Below are positions 11,149-20,211 of a DNA stretch of 24,186 bases, in pieces. Position numbers and translations under genes: made by a program. The stretch comes from a virus. A model generated the notes under the pieces. The model had not been told where the DNA came from. It ran no database searches and saw nothing but the letters and a program-made list of their open reading frames with translations. The first letter of the stretch is position 1, and every line of letters starts with the position of its first letter. The stretch spans positions 1 through 24,186 of IMG/VR virus record IMGVR_UViG_3300006925_000147. The stretch is one strand, 5' to 3'.

Positions 11149-13605
11149 ATGTACGGGGACAACAAACCAACCAAAAAAGGATTTCCCAGTCCTCTTGAAA
11201 AGAAAGAGGTAAAAGAAAGTCTCTCTTATGGTCTACAATACGCTAAGGCTATTGAAAACCAATGGGGTACTCTCGATAGAGAGAACTCACTTATGAGGCG
11301 AAGACGGGATACGTTCCTTAAGAATCGAGCTTACGCTAATGGAACGCAAGACACTGCGATCTACCGTCAGCTTCTTACGGGTATGGACCCGAACAATGGG
11401 GATGGGACTTTCCTGAACCTGGACTTTACTCCAGTGCCTATCCTCCCTAAGTTCGCTAGAATCGTAGTGAACAAGATTTTGTCCCGAGAGCCTTACCCTA
11501 ACTTGGAGGCCGTTGACCCTCTCTCTTCCTCTGAGAAGGATAGGGAGCGCAAGAAGATGGAGGCTCTCATCAAGGCCAAAAAGCAGCTCTCCGAAATCAA
11601 AGAAAAGACTGGAGTGGATGTCGCTGAGGTGGACTCTCTTCCAGACACTCTAGAGGAGGCTGAGATCTTTATGGGGAACAACATCAAGTCTTCTTCTGAG
11701 ATCGCTGCACAGATAGCAACCAACATGACCCTGCAGTGGAATGATTTCCACGACTCTATTTACAGAAGGTCTGTCAAGGATATTGTGGATCTAGGTATGG
11801 CTGTAGTGAAAAGAAGCAACGATCCTAACTATGGAATCAAAACGGATTACGTTGACCCAATCGATTTCGTTCACAACGAAGTAAAAGACCCTTCTTTTGG
11901 CGATATGGTCTACGCAGGCCACATCAAGAGAATGCCTATTCATGAACTCAAGAGATTGGCTGGAGATCAGCTGACTGAGGATGATTACAAGAAGATTGCA
12001 GATAAGGTAAAGTCGAAGAATCAAAACAAGTCTCATAGAATGTCTCAGTCTACGTATGACCCCGAAACAAATCGGAGTCACTACGGGTATGACGAGTTCA
12101 TGGTGGAGGTTCTTGAGTTTGAGTTTTTGTCTGTGGACAAAATGTACTTCGAGGAGAAGGAAAGCAAGTACGGCAACGTAGGTTTCTACGCAAAGGAAGA
12201 GGGATATAAAGCTCCTAAGAATTCTGTATACAGAAGAGAGGTTAAGTGCCTTGAGAACGAGACTGTGTATGGTGGTTACTACGTGATTGGATGCGACAAG
12301 CTCTTCAGCTACGGCATGAAGACTAACATCCCCAAAAACCTCTATGACCTTTCAAAAGCGAACCTTTCTTACTCTGTCGTTGCAACGAACATCGACAACA
12401 TGGTGCCTAAGTCCATGGTGAATAGCTGCATTGGTTTCGCTGACCAGCTCCAGCTTACACACCTCAAGATTCAGCAGGCAGTAGCCAAGGCTAAGCCTGA
12501 CGGCATCATTATTGACATCGAGGGATTGGAGAACGTCCAGCTCGGTAAGGGGGGAGAGCTTCAGCCACTTGAGCTTCACGACATCTACGAGCAGACGGGT
12601 GTATTCTACTACAGAAGTAAAAACCCAGAGGGTGGATTCCAAAACCCACCGATCCGAGAGATTGGTAACGCTGTTCGAAACATCAATGAGTTTGTTGGTC
12701 TGTACAATCACTATCTGAGATTGATAAGAGACACTACGGGCATCAACGAGATGATGGATGCTTCTACACCTAAAGGGGATACTCTCGTGGGTGTTCAGCA
12801 ACAAGCAATCGCGGCTGGCAACAACGCCATTTACGACATGACTCACGCATCTATCGTCCTCTTCAAGAAGGTTTGTTCAGACGTAGTCAAGTGCTTGCAA
12901 GTCTTGCCAGTAGGTAGTGTTATCTACGACGCCTACACTAATGCTGTTGGTCAATCTAACATGGAGGTGCTTTCTTCATTCGAGAATCTTCCTATGTACA
13001 ACTTCGGTGTGAGAATCGTAAAAGAGATGGAGGACACTGAGCGGCAATACCTTGAGCAGAACATTCAGATCGCGCTGTCTCAGAAGGAGTTGGATATCGA
13101 GGATGCCATAGCCATAAGACAGCTTAAAGATGTCAACCAAGCCGAGAGGCTTCTTGTTGTGAGGAGGTCTAAAAGAATAGCTCGCAATCAGCAGATTGCA
13201 ATGCAAAATTCTCAGCAGCAAGCGCAGATTCAGCAGCAATCAGCCGCCGCTGCATCTCAATCCAGACAGCAGGAAATGCAAATGGAAGCTCAGATCGATG
13301 CTCAGAAGATGCAAATGAAGGCTCAGTTTGACATGCAGATGGAACAAGTCAAGCATCAATACCGCAAGGAGATTGAGCTTATCAGAGCTCAGGCAACACT
13401 TGGATTCAGAACCGAAGAGCAAGAGTTCAAAGAGAAGCTTGAAGTACTCAAAGAGGATCGCAAAGACGAGCGTGTTGAGAAGCAAGCAGTCGAACAAAGC
13501 AAGCTTATCTCACAGAGAAAAGGAGATAGGTCGGAGTTGAGTGATGCCAAAGATGTGGCTCAAGAACAGGCCGAAGAAATAGTTAACAACATCATTGATC
13601 AGTAA
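11149..13605 (+). CDS. Portal protein (818 aa)
   Basis: The dodecameric channel at the capsid vertex to which the terminase docks. It is identified by its place directly after terL, its size in the range of large podovirus and Crassvirales portals, and segments typical of this group (SVKDIVDLGMAVVKRSNDPN and GIKTDYVDPIDFVHNEVKDP at about residues 207-245; LIRDTTGINEMMDAS near 530-545). Residues about 679-770 are Gln-rich coiled coil (QQAQIQQQSAAAAS; MQMEAQIDAQKMQMKAQFDM), suggesting a long C-terminal helical barrel that projects into the capsid. Its TAA overlaps the next ATG by one base. Confidence 0.88.
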   Translation: MYGDNKPTKKGFPSPLEKKEVKESLSYGLQYAKAIENQWGTLDRENSLMRRRRDTFLKNRAYANGTQDTAIYRQLLTGMDPNNGDGTFLNLDFTPVPILPKFARIVVNKILSREPYPNLEAVDPLSSSEKDRERKKMEALIKAKKQLSEIKEKTGVDVAEVDSLPDTLEEAEIFMGNNIKSSSEIAAQIATNMTLQWNDFHDSIYRRSVKDIVDLGMAVVKRSNDPNYGIKTDYVDPIDFVHNEVKDPSFGDMVYAGHIKRMPIHELKRLAGDQLTEDDYKKIADKVKSKNQNKSHRMSQSTYDPETNRSHYGYDEFMVEVLEFEFLSVDKMYFEEKESKYGNVGFYAKEEGYKAPKNSVYRREVKCLENETVYGGYYVIGCDKLFSYGMKTNIPKNLYDLSKANLSYSVVATNIDNMVPKSMVNSCIGFADQLQLTHLKIQQAVAKAKPDGIIIDIEGLENVQLGKGGELQPLELHDIYEQTGVFYYRSKNPEGGFQNPPIREIGNAVRNINEFVGLYNHYLRLIRDTTGINEMMDASTPKGDTLVGVQQQAIAAGNNAIYDMTHASIVLFKKVCSDVVKCLQVLPVGSVIYDAYTNAVGQSNMEVLSSFENLPMYNFGVRIVKEMEDTERQYLEQNIQIALSQKELDIEDAIAIRQLKDVNQAERLLVVRRSKRIARNQQIAMQNSQQQAQIQQQSAAAASQSRQQEMQMEAQIDAQKMQMKAQFDMQMEQVKHQYRKEIELIRAQATLGFRTEEQEFKEKLEVLKEDRKDERVEKQAVEQSKLISQRKGDRSELSDAKDVAQEQAEEIVNNIIDQ

Positions 13606-14000
13606 TGGCCAAAGTAAATCTAGATATAGCCCCTAGGCTAGACATCACATGTAAGAGAGGTGACAGCTTCAAACTTGTGGTTGACTTTCAGACCGCCATG
13701 CCCTCATTGGATGGCACGAACTCTAGCGCATACCTTCTCAAGGTAGCTGAAGACTCCGAGTCAACTCCAAACGCGATTACTTTTGCCTACGATGTTGAGG
13801 ATGGCGAAGCATCAAATTCTCAGCTTACGGTTACTTCTTCAGCGGCCACAACTGCTGACATCGAGCCAGGTCTGTACGTGTACGACCTTCAAGTGACGGA
13901 TACTGCTGAAGACGTCTTTGACAACGTCGGTGGTAGCGCATACATCAAGACTCTGCTGTACGGAACCTTCAGGGTAAACGACGACGTCGACGCCACCTGA
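13605..14000 (+). CDS. Small beta-rich structural protein candidate (131 aa)
   Basis: The product starts MAKVNLDIAPRLDITCKRGD. Its strand pattern (DSFKLVVDFQ, AYLLKVAED, GLYVYDLQVTD, LLYGTFRVNDD) suggests an Ig-like or BppU-N-like beta sandwich of the kind found in baseplate and fibre-attachment proteins. It overlaps the portal stop by one base and is separated from the giant fibre gene by a short promoter-bearing gap. A role as adaptor between the portal or tail and the fibre is plausible. The assignment rests on pattern and position only. Confidence 0.65.
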   Translation: MAKVNLDIAPRLDITCKRGDSFKLVVDFQTAMPSLDGTNSSAYLLKVAEDSESTPNAITFAYDVEDGEASNSQLTVTSSAATTADIEPGLYVYDLQVTDTAEDVFDNVGGSAYIKTLLYGTFRVNDDVDAT

Positions 14001-14010
14001 TCTTCTTTAG

Positions 14011-14018
14011 TATATTTG
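14011..14018 (+). promoter_or_regulatory. TATATTTG -7 element before the fibre gene
   Basis: In CTTTAGTATATTTGCAG, four bases before the ATG at 14023. It is almost identical to the portal element, which indicates the same polymerase specificity and probably the same timing. Confidence 0.65.
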
Positions 14019-14022
14019 CAGT

Positions 14023-17000
14023 ATGAGTAGTCCAAAGGTAATTGTAAATTCCACACCAGTAGTCAAAGTCAATTACGGGCTGCCCGCTGTTGGGGTTCCA
14101 AAAGGAGGAACTAGACCACAGGTATTAAAAAAAGTTTCAGGCACCGACTACGACACCGAGTGGGGTGACGCTGAAATACTTGTTCTTAATAGAAGCGGCT
14201 TAACGTTCAGCGGCACTTTATCTAAAGGAGATCCAGTTTACTTGACGTCTGGATCAGCTCTAGCGGCATGTGACGCTTCAAACTCTGACACCCTCCCTCC
14301 TATTGGATTGGTGGCTGGGGATGTTTCTGCGGCTACTGATGACGTAGAAGTTATAGTTTTTGGGGGTTTATACAACATGGACACCTCTAGCTTTTCTGCT
14401 GGAGATAGATTGTACGTGGATGTAGGCGGAGGCCTCACTGCCACTGAACCTAGTGGCTCTAACGGGTCCTTCTATGTCGGCGTGGTAACGAAAGTAGACG
14501 CTTCTGAAGGCGCCGTATCTGTGGATATATCGGGAGTCAATGGGAACACTTTTGACCTTGCTCACACCAAGGTTTGGATCGGTAACATTAATGGCGTCGC
14601 TACCCCTACAGATCACGAACTTAAAAGACTCATTGATGTAGATTCATTTTTGAATCCAAGTGCAAACGAAGTACTTAGGTACTCTGGAGTTCAGTGGGAG
14701 GCTGTGTCATTGGGGTTTGATGACATCCCGCTCGACCAGCTAAATGTTGGTCAAGTGTACGCAGGCAACTCCTCAAACCAGGCCACAGCTACAGACACCA
14801 TCTACGTGGATATTGCCAACAGCAGAGTTGGTATTGGAACCACGTCTCCGCTCGAAGCGCTGCATGTAGATGGCAACATCAAGGTAGAAAACAGTGCCAA
14901 CAACACACTTATAGGTCATTCTTGGAGCTCATTAACAACGGCCTCTGAATCTACCTCGTTGGGTTGGAGGGCTTTGCTTTCAGTTACTACAGGGGACAGG
15001 AATACCGCTATTGGCGGAGAGGCTTTGCGAGGTACCAGCAATGGTTTTGAAAACACAGCCGTCGGTTATGGCGCGTTAGTTATTGGTAATCACAGCAAAA
15101 ACACCGCTGTTGGATATAGAGCTGGTATATACGGTAGTGGAACATCAAACTCTGTATATGTAGGGTGGCGCGCGGGAGAGTATACGGGGGGTTCTGACAA
15201 CGTCCTTGTTGGCCGTCAAGCTGGGTTTGGTGCAGGTGGCTCCACCTTTACTCAGACCGTAGCCGTAGGGTCCCTCGCTCTTTCATCTCTCACTACTGGT
15301 AATGGAAACACAGCCGTAGGCTTCGCCTCGCTCGATGCGCTAACAGACGGCTCATCTAATACTGCTATCGGCTTCAGAAGCATGGAGTCAGCTGTATCAG
15401 CGGGTCAAAACACAGCTCTAGGATATGAGGCTCTTAAAGACCTGACTACCGCTGGAAGTAACATAGCGGTCGGATACAGAGCTGGAACGAGCTTGACGAC
15501 GGGCGCGGCAAACACTCTTGTTGGTCATGGCGCAGGCGTCTCTCTGACCACACAGGGCAAGAACACATTGATCGGGAACAGCACGACGGGAACAGAAAGT
15601 TCCGTTTCCGTAGGTAGCGCAGCTTCATCAGGAACGCAATCTGTAGGCATAGGCCAACAGGCTGATGTAGAGGGGCAGGCTATTGGGATTGGGTACCAAG
15701 CTGATGCTGGAGATGACTCCGTTGCTATCGGATTTATTGCTAGAGCAGAGACCGACAGTGTTGCTATCGGTAGGGAGTCGGGCAGATACAATCAGGGTGA
15801 GAACAACGTGGCTATTGGATTCAGGGCTGGCATTGGTCAAAACACAATCAATGGGTCTAACTACGACTACAATGTACTTATTGGTTACGAAGCTGGAAAC
15901 GTTCTTGAAGGAGGGTCGGGTAACATCCTTATTGGGTACAAAGCAGGTCAATTCCTTGAGAACGAAAACAACAGACTCTATATCGCAGGCCACGCTCAAG
16001 TAGCTACAGGAACGCCTCTCATCTACGGTGAGTTTGATACCGAGTTCGTTAAAATCAATGGAGATCTTGAAGTAAGAGACGAAATAGTAAGCAGTAGCGG
16101 AGCCGATATTGTGATTAATCCTGACGGAGCAGGTCGCGTTGTCATGGGCAACTACGAGTTCGACGTTGACCAAGAAGTAGGTGAGGGTACTGATAATTAC
16201 GTTCTTACGTATGACGATGCTACTGGAGAGATTTCTTTGAAGGAGAATCTTCAAGAAATAGAAGGTGCTACAGAGATAACTTTTGCGATAAGGAATGACG
16301 AGGGAGCTTCTATCCCAGCAGGCACCCCTCTGTACTCTAAAGGTGAGATTGGGAGCAGTGAGAGAATAAGAGTTGGTATTGCTGACGCCAGTGATCCAGA
16401 TAAGATGCCATCTATTGGTATTGCCAAAGAAACTCTTGCTGATCAGGCTGACGGCGACGGCATGATCATGGGCACGTTTAATACGAACCTGACTGGGTAC
16501 ACTGGGGCGGATGAAAACCAAGTCCTCTACGTAGCCGTTGGAGGCGGCCTACCCACAAACGTAAAGCCTACTGGTTCTGGGAACTTGATTCAAAACGTAG
16601 GAATCGTCTTGAAGGCAAACGGGGCTGGAACCAATGTTCAAGGTCTTAAAGTCTCTTGCATTGGCAGAACCAACGACGTACCGAATCTTGCCGTAGGAAA
16701 CATCTGGGCAGGTAACTCAAGCGGAGTAACCCAGTCCACAAGCACGGCTTATATAGACATTGCTAACGGCAGAGTTGGTATCGGCACCACATCCCCTACT
16801 CAAGCCCTTCATGTAAGCGGCTCAGGAAAGAACATATATATTGACGACGGCAACTTAGTTCTGAACGCAGCAAACTCTGGTAAAGTATACTTCGGTGTAG
16901 CTGGAGAGATGGGTGCGAGTAATACAGGAAACTCAGTAACACTTCAGAAAAGCGGAAACGGCAATAAGTTTTTGTTTGACACGCAGAACGGAGATTTGAT

Positions 17001-18234
17001 CGTTCGAAATGACAACACAGGCGCTTACACAGTAGTCGAAAAAGAGGCTATTAGAATAAATTCTTCAGGAGCCCTCAAGTTCCTTCAGCACAACGGTGCC
17101 ACGAACAATGACGGAAAGGTTCTTGTTTGGAAGAACTCGCCTTCTTCAGTAACCAACGTAAGAGGCGTGGTTGATGTTGCTGGAGACTTGAGGGTTAACG
17201 ACTACTCTTCTGGGTCTGCCGTTGAGGTTGCCAGACTCGGTAATGACGGGGTTCTCAGGTTCTGGGAGGGTGCCAACTACGTAGGCCTGAAGGCTGCTTC
17301 AGCCATGACCTCTGATGTAGAATTTGCCCTGCCAGCTTCTGACGGTACTGCAGGGCATGTGCTTGTAACAGACGGTTCTGGAAACTTGAGTTTTGCCGCT
17401 CAGTCTGGCGGAGGTCTTTTAGAAGATGATCCTTCTCCTAGCCTATCGGCAGACCTAGATGTTTATGATGGAACAACACCTCATTCCATCACCACCACCG
17501 AGACTAACGGAGACATATCAATCCAGCCCAACGGCACAGGTAATGTGTTGCTAGGTGATTATGAATTTGATGGTGATCAAGGAGCAGCATCTGGTCTTGA
17601 CAATTACGTCTTGACATACGACCATGCTTCAAGAACAATCTCTCTTGAAGCTTCACAAGGATTGCAGTCTACAGGTACCATTTCTAGTAATGAGGTTCCA
17701 TTCTTCTCTTCTGGAGATTTGGCGACCGATACTGACTTCACATTCGATAGCGACATCCTGACGGTCCCGATGGTAACTCAGGACAAGATACGGAAACTGA
17801 AGCCTTCTCCTACTTCTGCCGTAGGATCTTTTGGATCGAACTCTCAGACTATGTCGAGATTCGGTGGCAATGTTAGCGTTACCGTAGGACTGGTTTACGC
17901 AGCCTCTGGCGGGTCGTTCGGCCTGGCCGACGCTGACTCAGAGTCTAGCGCCAAGGGTCTTCTTGCTGTAGCGTCAGCAACAGGGAACTCGGACTCTACA
18001 GATATGGTTGTTCAGGGATTTGTTAAGCTGTCCTCAAACGGGGGTTTCTCCAGTGCGAGTGCTGGAGACCCTCTGTACATCAGAGCCTCTGCAGGCACAC
18101 CTGCGAGTGAAGGTCTTCTTACATCTAGCGCTCCTACAGGAACAGGAAATATTGTTAGAGTCGTCGGGTATGTCTCAGACCCCACTAATGCAATCGTATA
18201 TTTCAATCCAGATAACACTTGGATTGAATTATGA
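14023..18234 (+). CDS. Large tail fibre or appendage protein with YadA-like repeats (1403 aa)
   Basis: A modular fibre, probably a trimer, for host recognition. Residues about 52-171, 751-880 and 1284-1403 are three related modules (a GDPLY/GDRLYV-type strand, a VGGGL or AGTP turn, a VG-V strand). Residues about 293-645 contain roughly 20 repeats of the NTAIGY-AG kind, the left-handed beta-roll of YadA-type adhesin heads. The segment IANSRVGIGTTSPLEALHV (about 265) recurs as IANGRVGIGTTSPTQALHV (about 914), and YEFD plus DNYVLTYD recurs near 709 and 1178. The third module forms the C-terminus (NPDNTWIEL). No peptidase S74 chaperone domain is evident. It overlaps the next gene by ATGA. Confidence 0.85.
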   Translation: MSSPKVIVNSTPVVKVNYGLPAVGVPKGGTRPQVLKKVSGTDYDTEWGDAEILVLNRSGLTFSGTLSKGDPVYLTSGSALAACDASNSDTLPPIGLVAGDVSAATDDVEVIVFGGLYNMDTSSFSAGDRLYVDVGGGLTATEPSGSNGSFYVGVVTKVDASEGAVSVDISGVNGNTFDLAHTKVWIGNINGVATPTDHELKRLIDVDSFLNPSANEVLRYSGVQWEAVSLGFDDIPLDQLNVGQVYAGNSSNQATATDTIYVDIANSRVGIGTTSPLEALHVDGNIKVENSANNTLIGHSWSSLTTASESTSLGWRALLSVTTGDRNTAIGGEALRGTSNGFENTAVGYGALVIGNHSKNTAVGYRAGIYGSGTSNSVYVGWRAGEYTGGSDNVLVGRQAGFGAGGSTFTQTVAVGSLALSSLTTGNGNTAVGFASLDALTDGSSNTAIGFRSMESAVSAGQNTALGYEALKDLTTAGSNIAVGYRAGTSLTTGAANTLVGHGAGVSLTTQGKNTLIGNSTTGTESSVSVGSAASSGTQSVGIGQQADVEGQAIGIGYQADAGDDSVAIGFIARAETDSVAIGRESGRYNQGENNVAIGFRAGIGQNTINGSNYDYNVLIGYEAGNVLEGGSGNILIGYKAGQFLENENNRLYIAGHAQVATGTPLIYGEFDTEFVKINGDLEVRDEIVSSSGADIVINPDGAGRVVMGNYEFDVDQEVGEGTDNYVLTYDDATGEISLKENLQEIEGATEITFAIRNDEGASIPAGTPLYSKGEIGSSERIRVGIADASDPDKMPSIGIAKETLADQADGDGMIMGTFNTNLTGYTGADENQVLYVAVGGGLPTNVKPTGSGNLIQNVGIVLKANGAGTNVQGLKVSCIGRTNDVPNLAVGNIWAGNSSGVTQSTSTAYIDIANGRVGIGTTSPTQALHVSGSGKNIYIDDGNLVLNAANSGKVYFGVAGEMGASNTGNSVTLQKSGNGNKFLFDTQNGDLIVRNDNTGAYTVVEKEAIRINSSGALKFLQHNGATNNDGKVLVWKNSPSSVTNVRGVVDVAGDLRVNDYSSGSAVEVARLGNDGVLRFWEGANYVGLKAASAMTSDVEFALPASDGTAGHVLVTDGSGNLSFAAQSGGGLLEDDPSPSLSADLDVYDGTTPHSITTTETNGDISIQPNGTGNVLLGDYEFDGDQGAASGLDNYVLTYDHASRTISLEASQGLQSTGTISSNEVPFFSSGDLATDTDFTFDSDILTVPMVTQDKIRKLKPSPTSAVGSFGSNSQTMSRFGGNVSVTVGLVYAASGGSFGLADADSESSAKGLLAVASATGNSDSTDMVVQGFVKLSSNGGFSSASAGDPLYIRASAGTPASEGLLTSSAPTGTGNIVRVVGYVSDPTNAIVYFNPDNTWIEL

Positions 18235-19154
18235 GTGTAAGTAAAATAAACGGTGTTACTTGGAGTGATATCTCCAAGACCAATGGAGTTGCTAGTGCAG
18301 ACATTGAGAAAGTCATGGGTGTCGAAGCGGCTGATACGCTTCTTCTAGATACCTATACTGGCACTACGGCAGCGTATAGCTTTAGAAAGCTTAGAGCTGC
18401 GTACTCGGGCAACTGCATAAGGGTTCAAAACGACAACGGAATAAATCTTGATATTGGGTTTTCAGGTGGGTACTTAGATACAGCTGCCATAGCAACGCAC
18501 TGCGGAAGTGGAGATGGAAAAATAGTTACCTGGTACGATCAATCATCGTCAGGCGCTAACGTAACTCAAAGCTCAGCTTCAGCAATGCCCATTATATTCT
18601 CTAGTGGGTCCATGAACAACGTCAATGGCAAGGCTGCTGCTTCTTTTGACGGGGGGGATAGATTAAGGTCTTCATCAGCCTTCGACCTTCATGCAGGCAC
18701 TTACTATGCAACAAGCGTAGTTTCAATAGGTAGCTCTGTACCCAACGCTCAGATCCTTAGCCAAGACGATTCTGCTGCGGGAAGCACCTCTAGGATAGCT
18801 CAGTACATAAGGCTCGCATCAACGGCAAGACTTATAGCTTTTCTCACAACTGGTAGCGTAGTTCAAGATCGAGGCAACGTTCCAGGAACAAACTCACAGC
18901 AGCAGATTTCAACTATAGCGTTATCAAGTAGCCTTGAAGCTTTTGTAGATTCCGCCAGTAATGGGTCGACTAGCTATAGCGGATCATTAAGAAACGGATC
19001 TGACGAAGTTTCTGTTGGATCCAGCAATAGAAGCACTACTGCTTCAGATTTATTTACAGGAGATATCCAGGAAATAATTCTTTGGGATGGTGATCAATCT
19101 TCAAACAGATCCCTCATTGAATCTGCTGTTGATACTTACTATTCAATAACATGA
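18231..19154 (+). CDS. Fibre-associated lectin-like protein (307 aa)
   Basis: The N-terminus has three short repeats (KINGVTW, KTNGVAS, KVMGVEA) typical of fibre stalks. Residues about 48-150 (AYSFRKLRAAYSGNCIRVQ, CGSGDGKIVTWYDQS, VNGKAAASFDGGDRL) match the fold seen at the start of arabinofuranosidase B-like and LamG-like phage tail proteins. The remainder, ending GDIQEIILWDGDQSS, completes a concanavalin-like jelly roll. It therefore probably binds surface glycans; I see no clear catalytic signature, so enzyme activity is unproven. It is coupled by ATGA overlaps to the fibre gene before it and the small gene after it. Confidence 0.75.
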   Translation: MSVSKINGVTWSDISKTNGVASADIEKVMGVEAADTLLLDTYTGTTAAYSFRKLRAAYSGNCIRVQNDNGINLDIGFSGGYLDTAAIATHCGSGDGKIVTWYDQSSSGANVTQSSASAMPIIFSSGSMNNVNGKAAASFDGGDRLRSSSAFDLHAGTYYATSVVSIGSSVPNAQILSQDDSAAGSTSRIAQYIRLASTARLIAFLTTGSVVQDRGNVPGTNSQQQISTIALSSSLEAFVDSASNGSTSYSGSLRNGSDEVSVGSSNRSTTASDLFTGDIQEIILWDGDQSSNRSLIESAVDTYYSIT

Positions 19155-19543
19155 TAAAGTACGTAGACTCTTCTCTGAACTCAGACCTTAACACTCTAGC
19201 AAAAATGAGATTAGCTAGTCGGTGTTTATTTTTATGTGTTAATCCATCTGTAGTCCCTCCATACTCTTCGTACAATTTTTTTGAGGTGTCTGAGGAGGGA
19301 GATAGATCGGTTATGATTGTGAATGAAAACGAGAAGATTAAAATTTCAGATAAGGATCATCTATCTGAATTTCTTGATTTGTTTTCAATAACGGAGTCAG
19401 AAAAAAACTCCATACTCGATTCTGTATCTGTAGGCGACAAGGTCAGCTTTTCTTTTATTGAGCCTAGCTCGATGGTAAAAAAGACTTATGACGAAATGGT
19501 CGATCTTGGTCTACTAAATATTGAAGACGTTGACGACATGTAA
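19151..19543 (+). CDS. Unknown protein after the fibre genes (130 aa)
   Basis: The product starts MIKYVDSSLNSDLNTLAKMR. It is acidic, with a central region FEVSEEGDRSVMIVNENEKI and C-terminus GLLNIEDVDDM. There is no membrane segment or known motif. The ATGA overlap with the lectin-like gene makes it the last member of the fibre transcription unit, the usual place for a fibre-assembly chaperone or a small fibre subunit; nothing in the sequence decides between them. Confidence 0.65.
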   Translation: MIKYVDSSLNSDLNTLAKMRLASRCLFLCVNPSVVPPYSSYNFFEVSEEGDRSVMIVNENEKIKISDKDHLSEFLDLFSITESEKNSILDSVSVGDKVSFSFIEPSSMVKKTYDEMVDLGLLNIEDVDDM

Positions 19544-19562
19544 GAACAGCTTCGTATATTTG
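19530..19562 (+). promoter_or_regulatory. Promoter of the 19586 gene (TTG-N22-TATATTTG)
   Basis: TATATTTG at 19555-19562 with a TTG at 19530-19532. It lies 23 bases before the ATG, so this unit has a short A/T-rich leader, unlike the leaderless units. Confidence 0.6.
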
Positions 19563-19585
19563 CACCAACAATAAATTTCATTTCA

Positions 19586-19864
19586 ATGCCACAAACATTT
19601 ACAACCAAGAGATGGTCTATCTCAGAGGAACAGAACTTCGGGGAGTTCACATTGCTAAACCCTGAAGTCAAGGTTCTTGCATGTCAAGTTCTCTGGAACA
19701 GCGCTGTGCTTGTGATAGAAGCCACTGAGAACGGAGGTGCATTCAAGCATCGCAGCAGTGTGTCGTATGCTAATCCAGCTGAGACCGACATCAATGAAAT
19801 CGTAGACGCAGCGATGACGGCTGCATTCCCTGGCGCTACTGTGACTACAGAGCCAGCGGAGTAA
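19586..19864 (+). CDS. Small structural protein candidate, unknown (92 aa)
   Basis: The product starts MPQTFTTKRWSISEEQNFGE. It is beta-rich in the first two thirds (VLACQVLWNSAVLVIEATE), then helical (INEIVDAAMTAAF), with an acidic end. It has its own promoter and is followed by a strong terminator, so it forms a single-gene unit, often a sign of a highly produced virion or decoration protein. No family is recognised. Confidence 0.65.
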   Translation: MPQTFTTKRWSISEEQNFGEFTLLNPEVKVLACQVLWNSAVLVIEATENGGAFKHRSSVSYANPAETDINEIVDAAMTAAFPGATVTTEPAE

Positions 19865-19880
19865 AACAATAAAGAACCAT

Positions 19881-19915
19881 AAAGAGAGGGGCCATCGAGC
19901 CCCTTTCTTTGTTTT
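19881..19915 (+). terminator. Intrinsic terminator after the 19586 gene
   Basis: AAAGAGAGGGGC-catcga-GCCCCTTTCTTT: a 12-bp stem including one G-U, followed by GTTTT. It runs straight into the next promoter element at 19917. Confidence 0.9.
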
Positions 19916-19916
19916 G

Positions 19917-19924
19917 TATATTTG
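19917..19924 (+). promoter_or_regulatory. TATATTTG -7 element before the 19929 gene
   Basis: In TTTTGTATATTTGCG, four bases before the ATG at 19929 and one base after the terminator T-run. Supports the ATG at 19929 over an upstream in-frame TTG, which would lie before the predicted transcript start. Confidence 0.65.
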
Positions 19925-19928
19925 CGTT

Positions 19929-20210
19929 ATGAGCAGTCCAAGCGCTATCTCCAAGAGAATAAAGAACATGCTAAAGAAGTATGGGCTGAAGGGTGTGAAC
20001 AAGGCAAAGAAGACACCTAGCCACCCGAAGAAGTCTCATATCGTTCTCGCCAAAGAAGGCAACAAGATCAAGCTAATTCGTTTCGGAGAGCAGGGCGCCA
20101 AGACTAACCAGAACGCGAAACAGCGCAAGGCTTTCAAAGACAGGCACAGAAAGAACATTGCCCGTGGCAAGATGAGCGCAGCTTGGTGGGCTAACAAAGT
20201 AAAGTGGTAA
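19929..20210 (+). CDS. Conserved basic phage protein, unknown function (93 aa)
   Basis: The product starts MSSPSAISKRIKNMLKKYGL. The blocks KAKKTPSHPKKSHIVLAKEG, KLIRFGEQGAKTNQ, RKAFKDRHRKNIARGK and MSAAWWANKVKW match a small basic protein that I recall as widespread beside head genes of marine podoviruses and related phages. No function has been established that I know of. Very high Lys/Arg content suggests DNA or capsid-interior contact. The start is set by the promoter four bases upstream. Confidence 0.8.
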   Translation: MSSPSAISKRIKNMLKKYGLKGVNKAKKTPSHPKKSHIVLAKEGNKIKLIRFGEQGAKTNQNAKQRKAFKDRHRKNIARGKMSAAWWANKVKW

Positions 20211-20211
20211 C

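Noticed and set aside
15628-16521. 297-codon open frame on the minus strand
   Set aside because: Lies wholly antisense to the fibre gene's repeat region; its composition follows from the repeated codons of the sense gene and it has no leader, promoter or domain.
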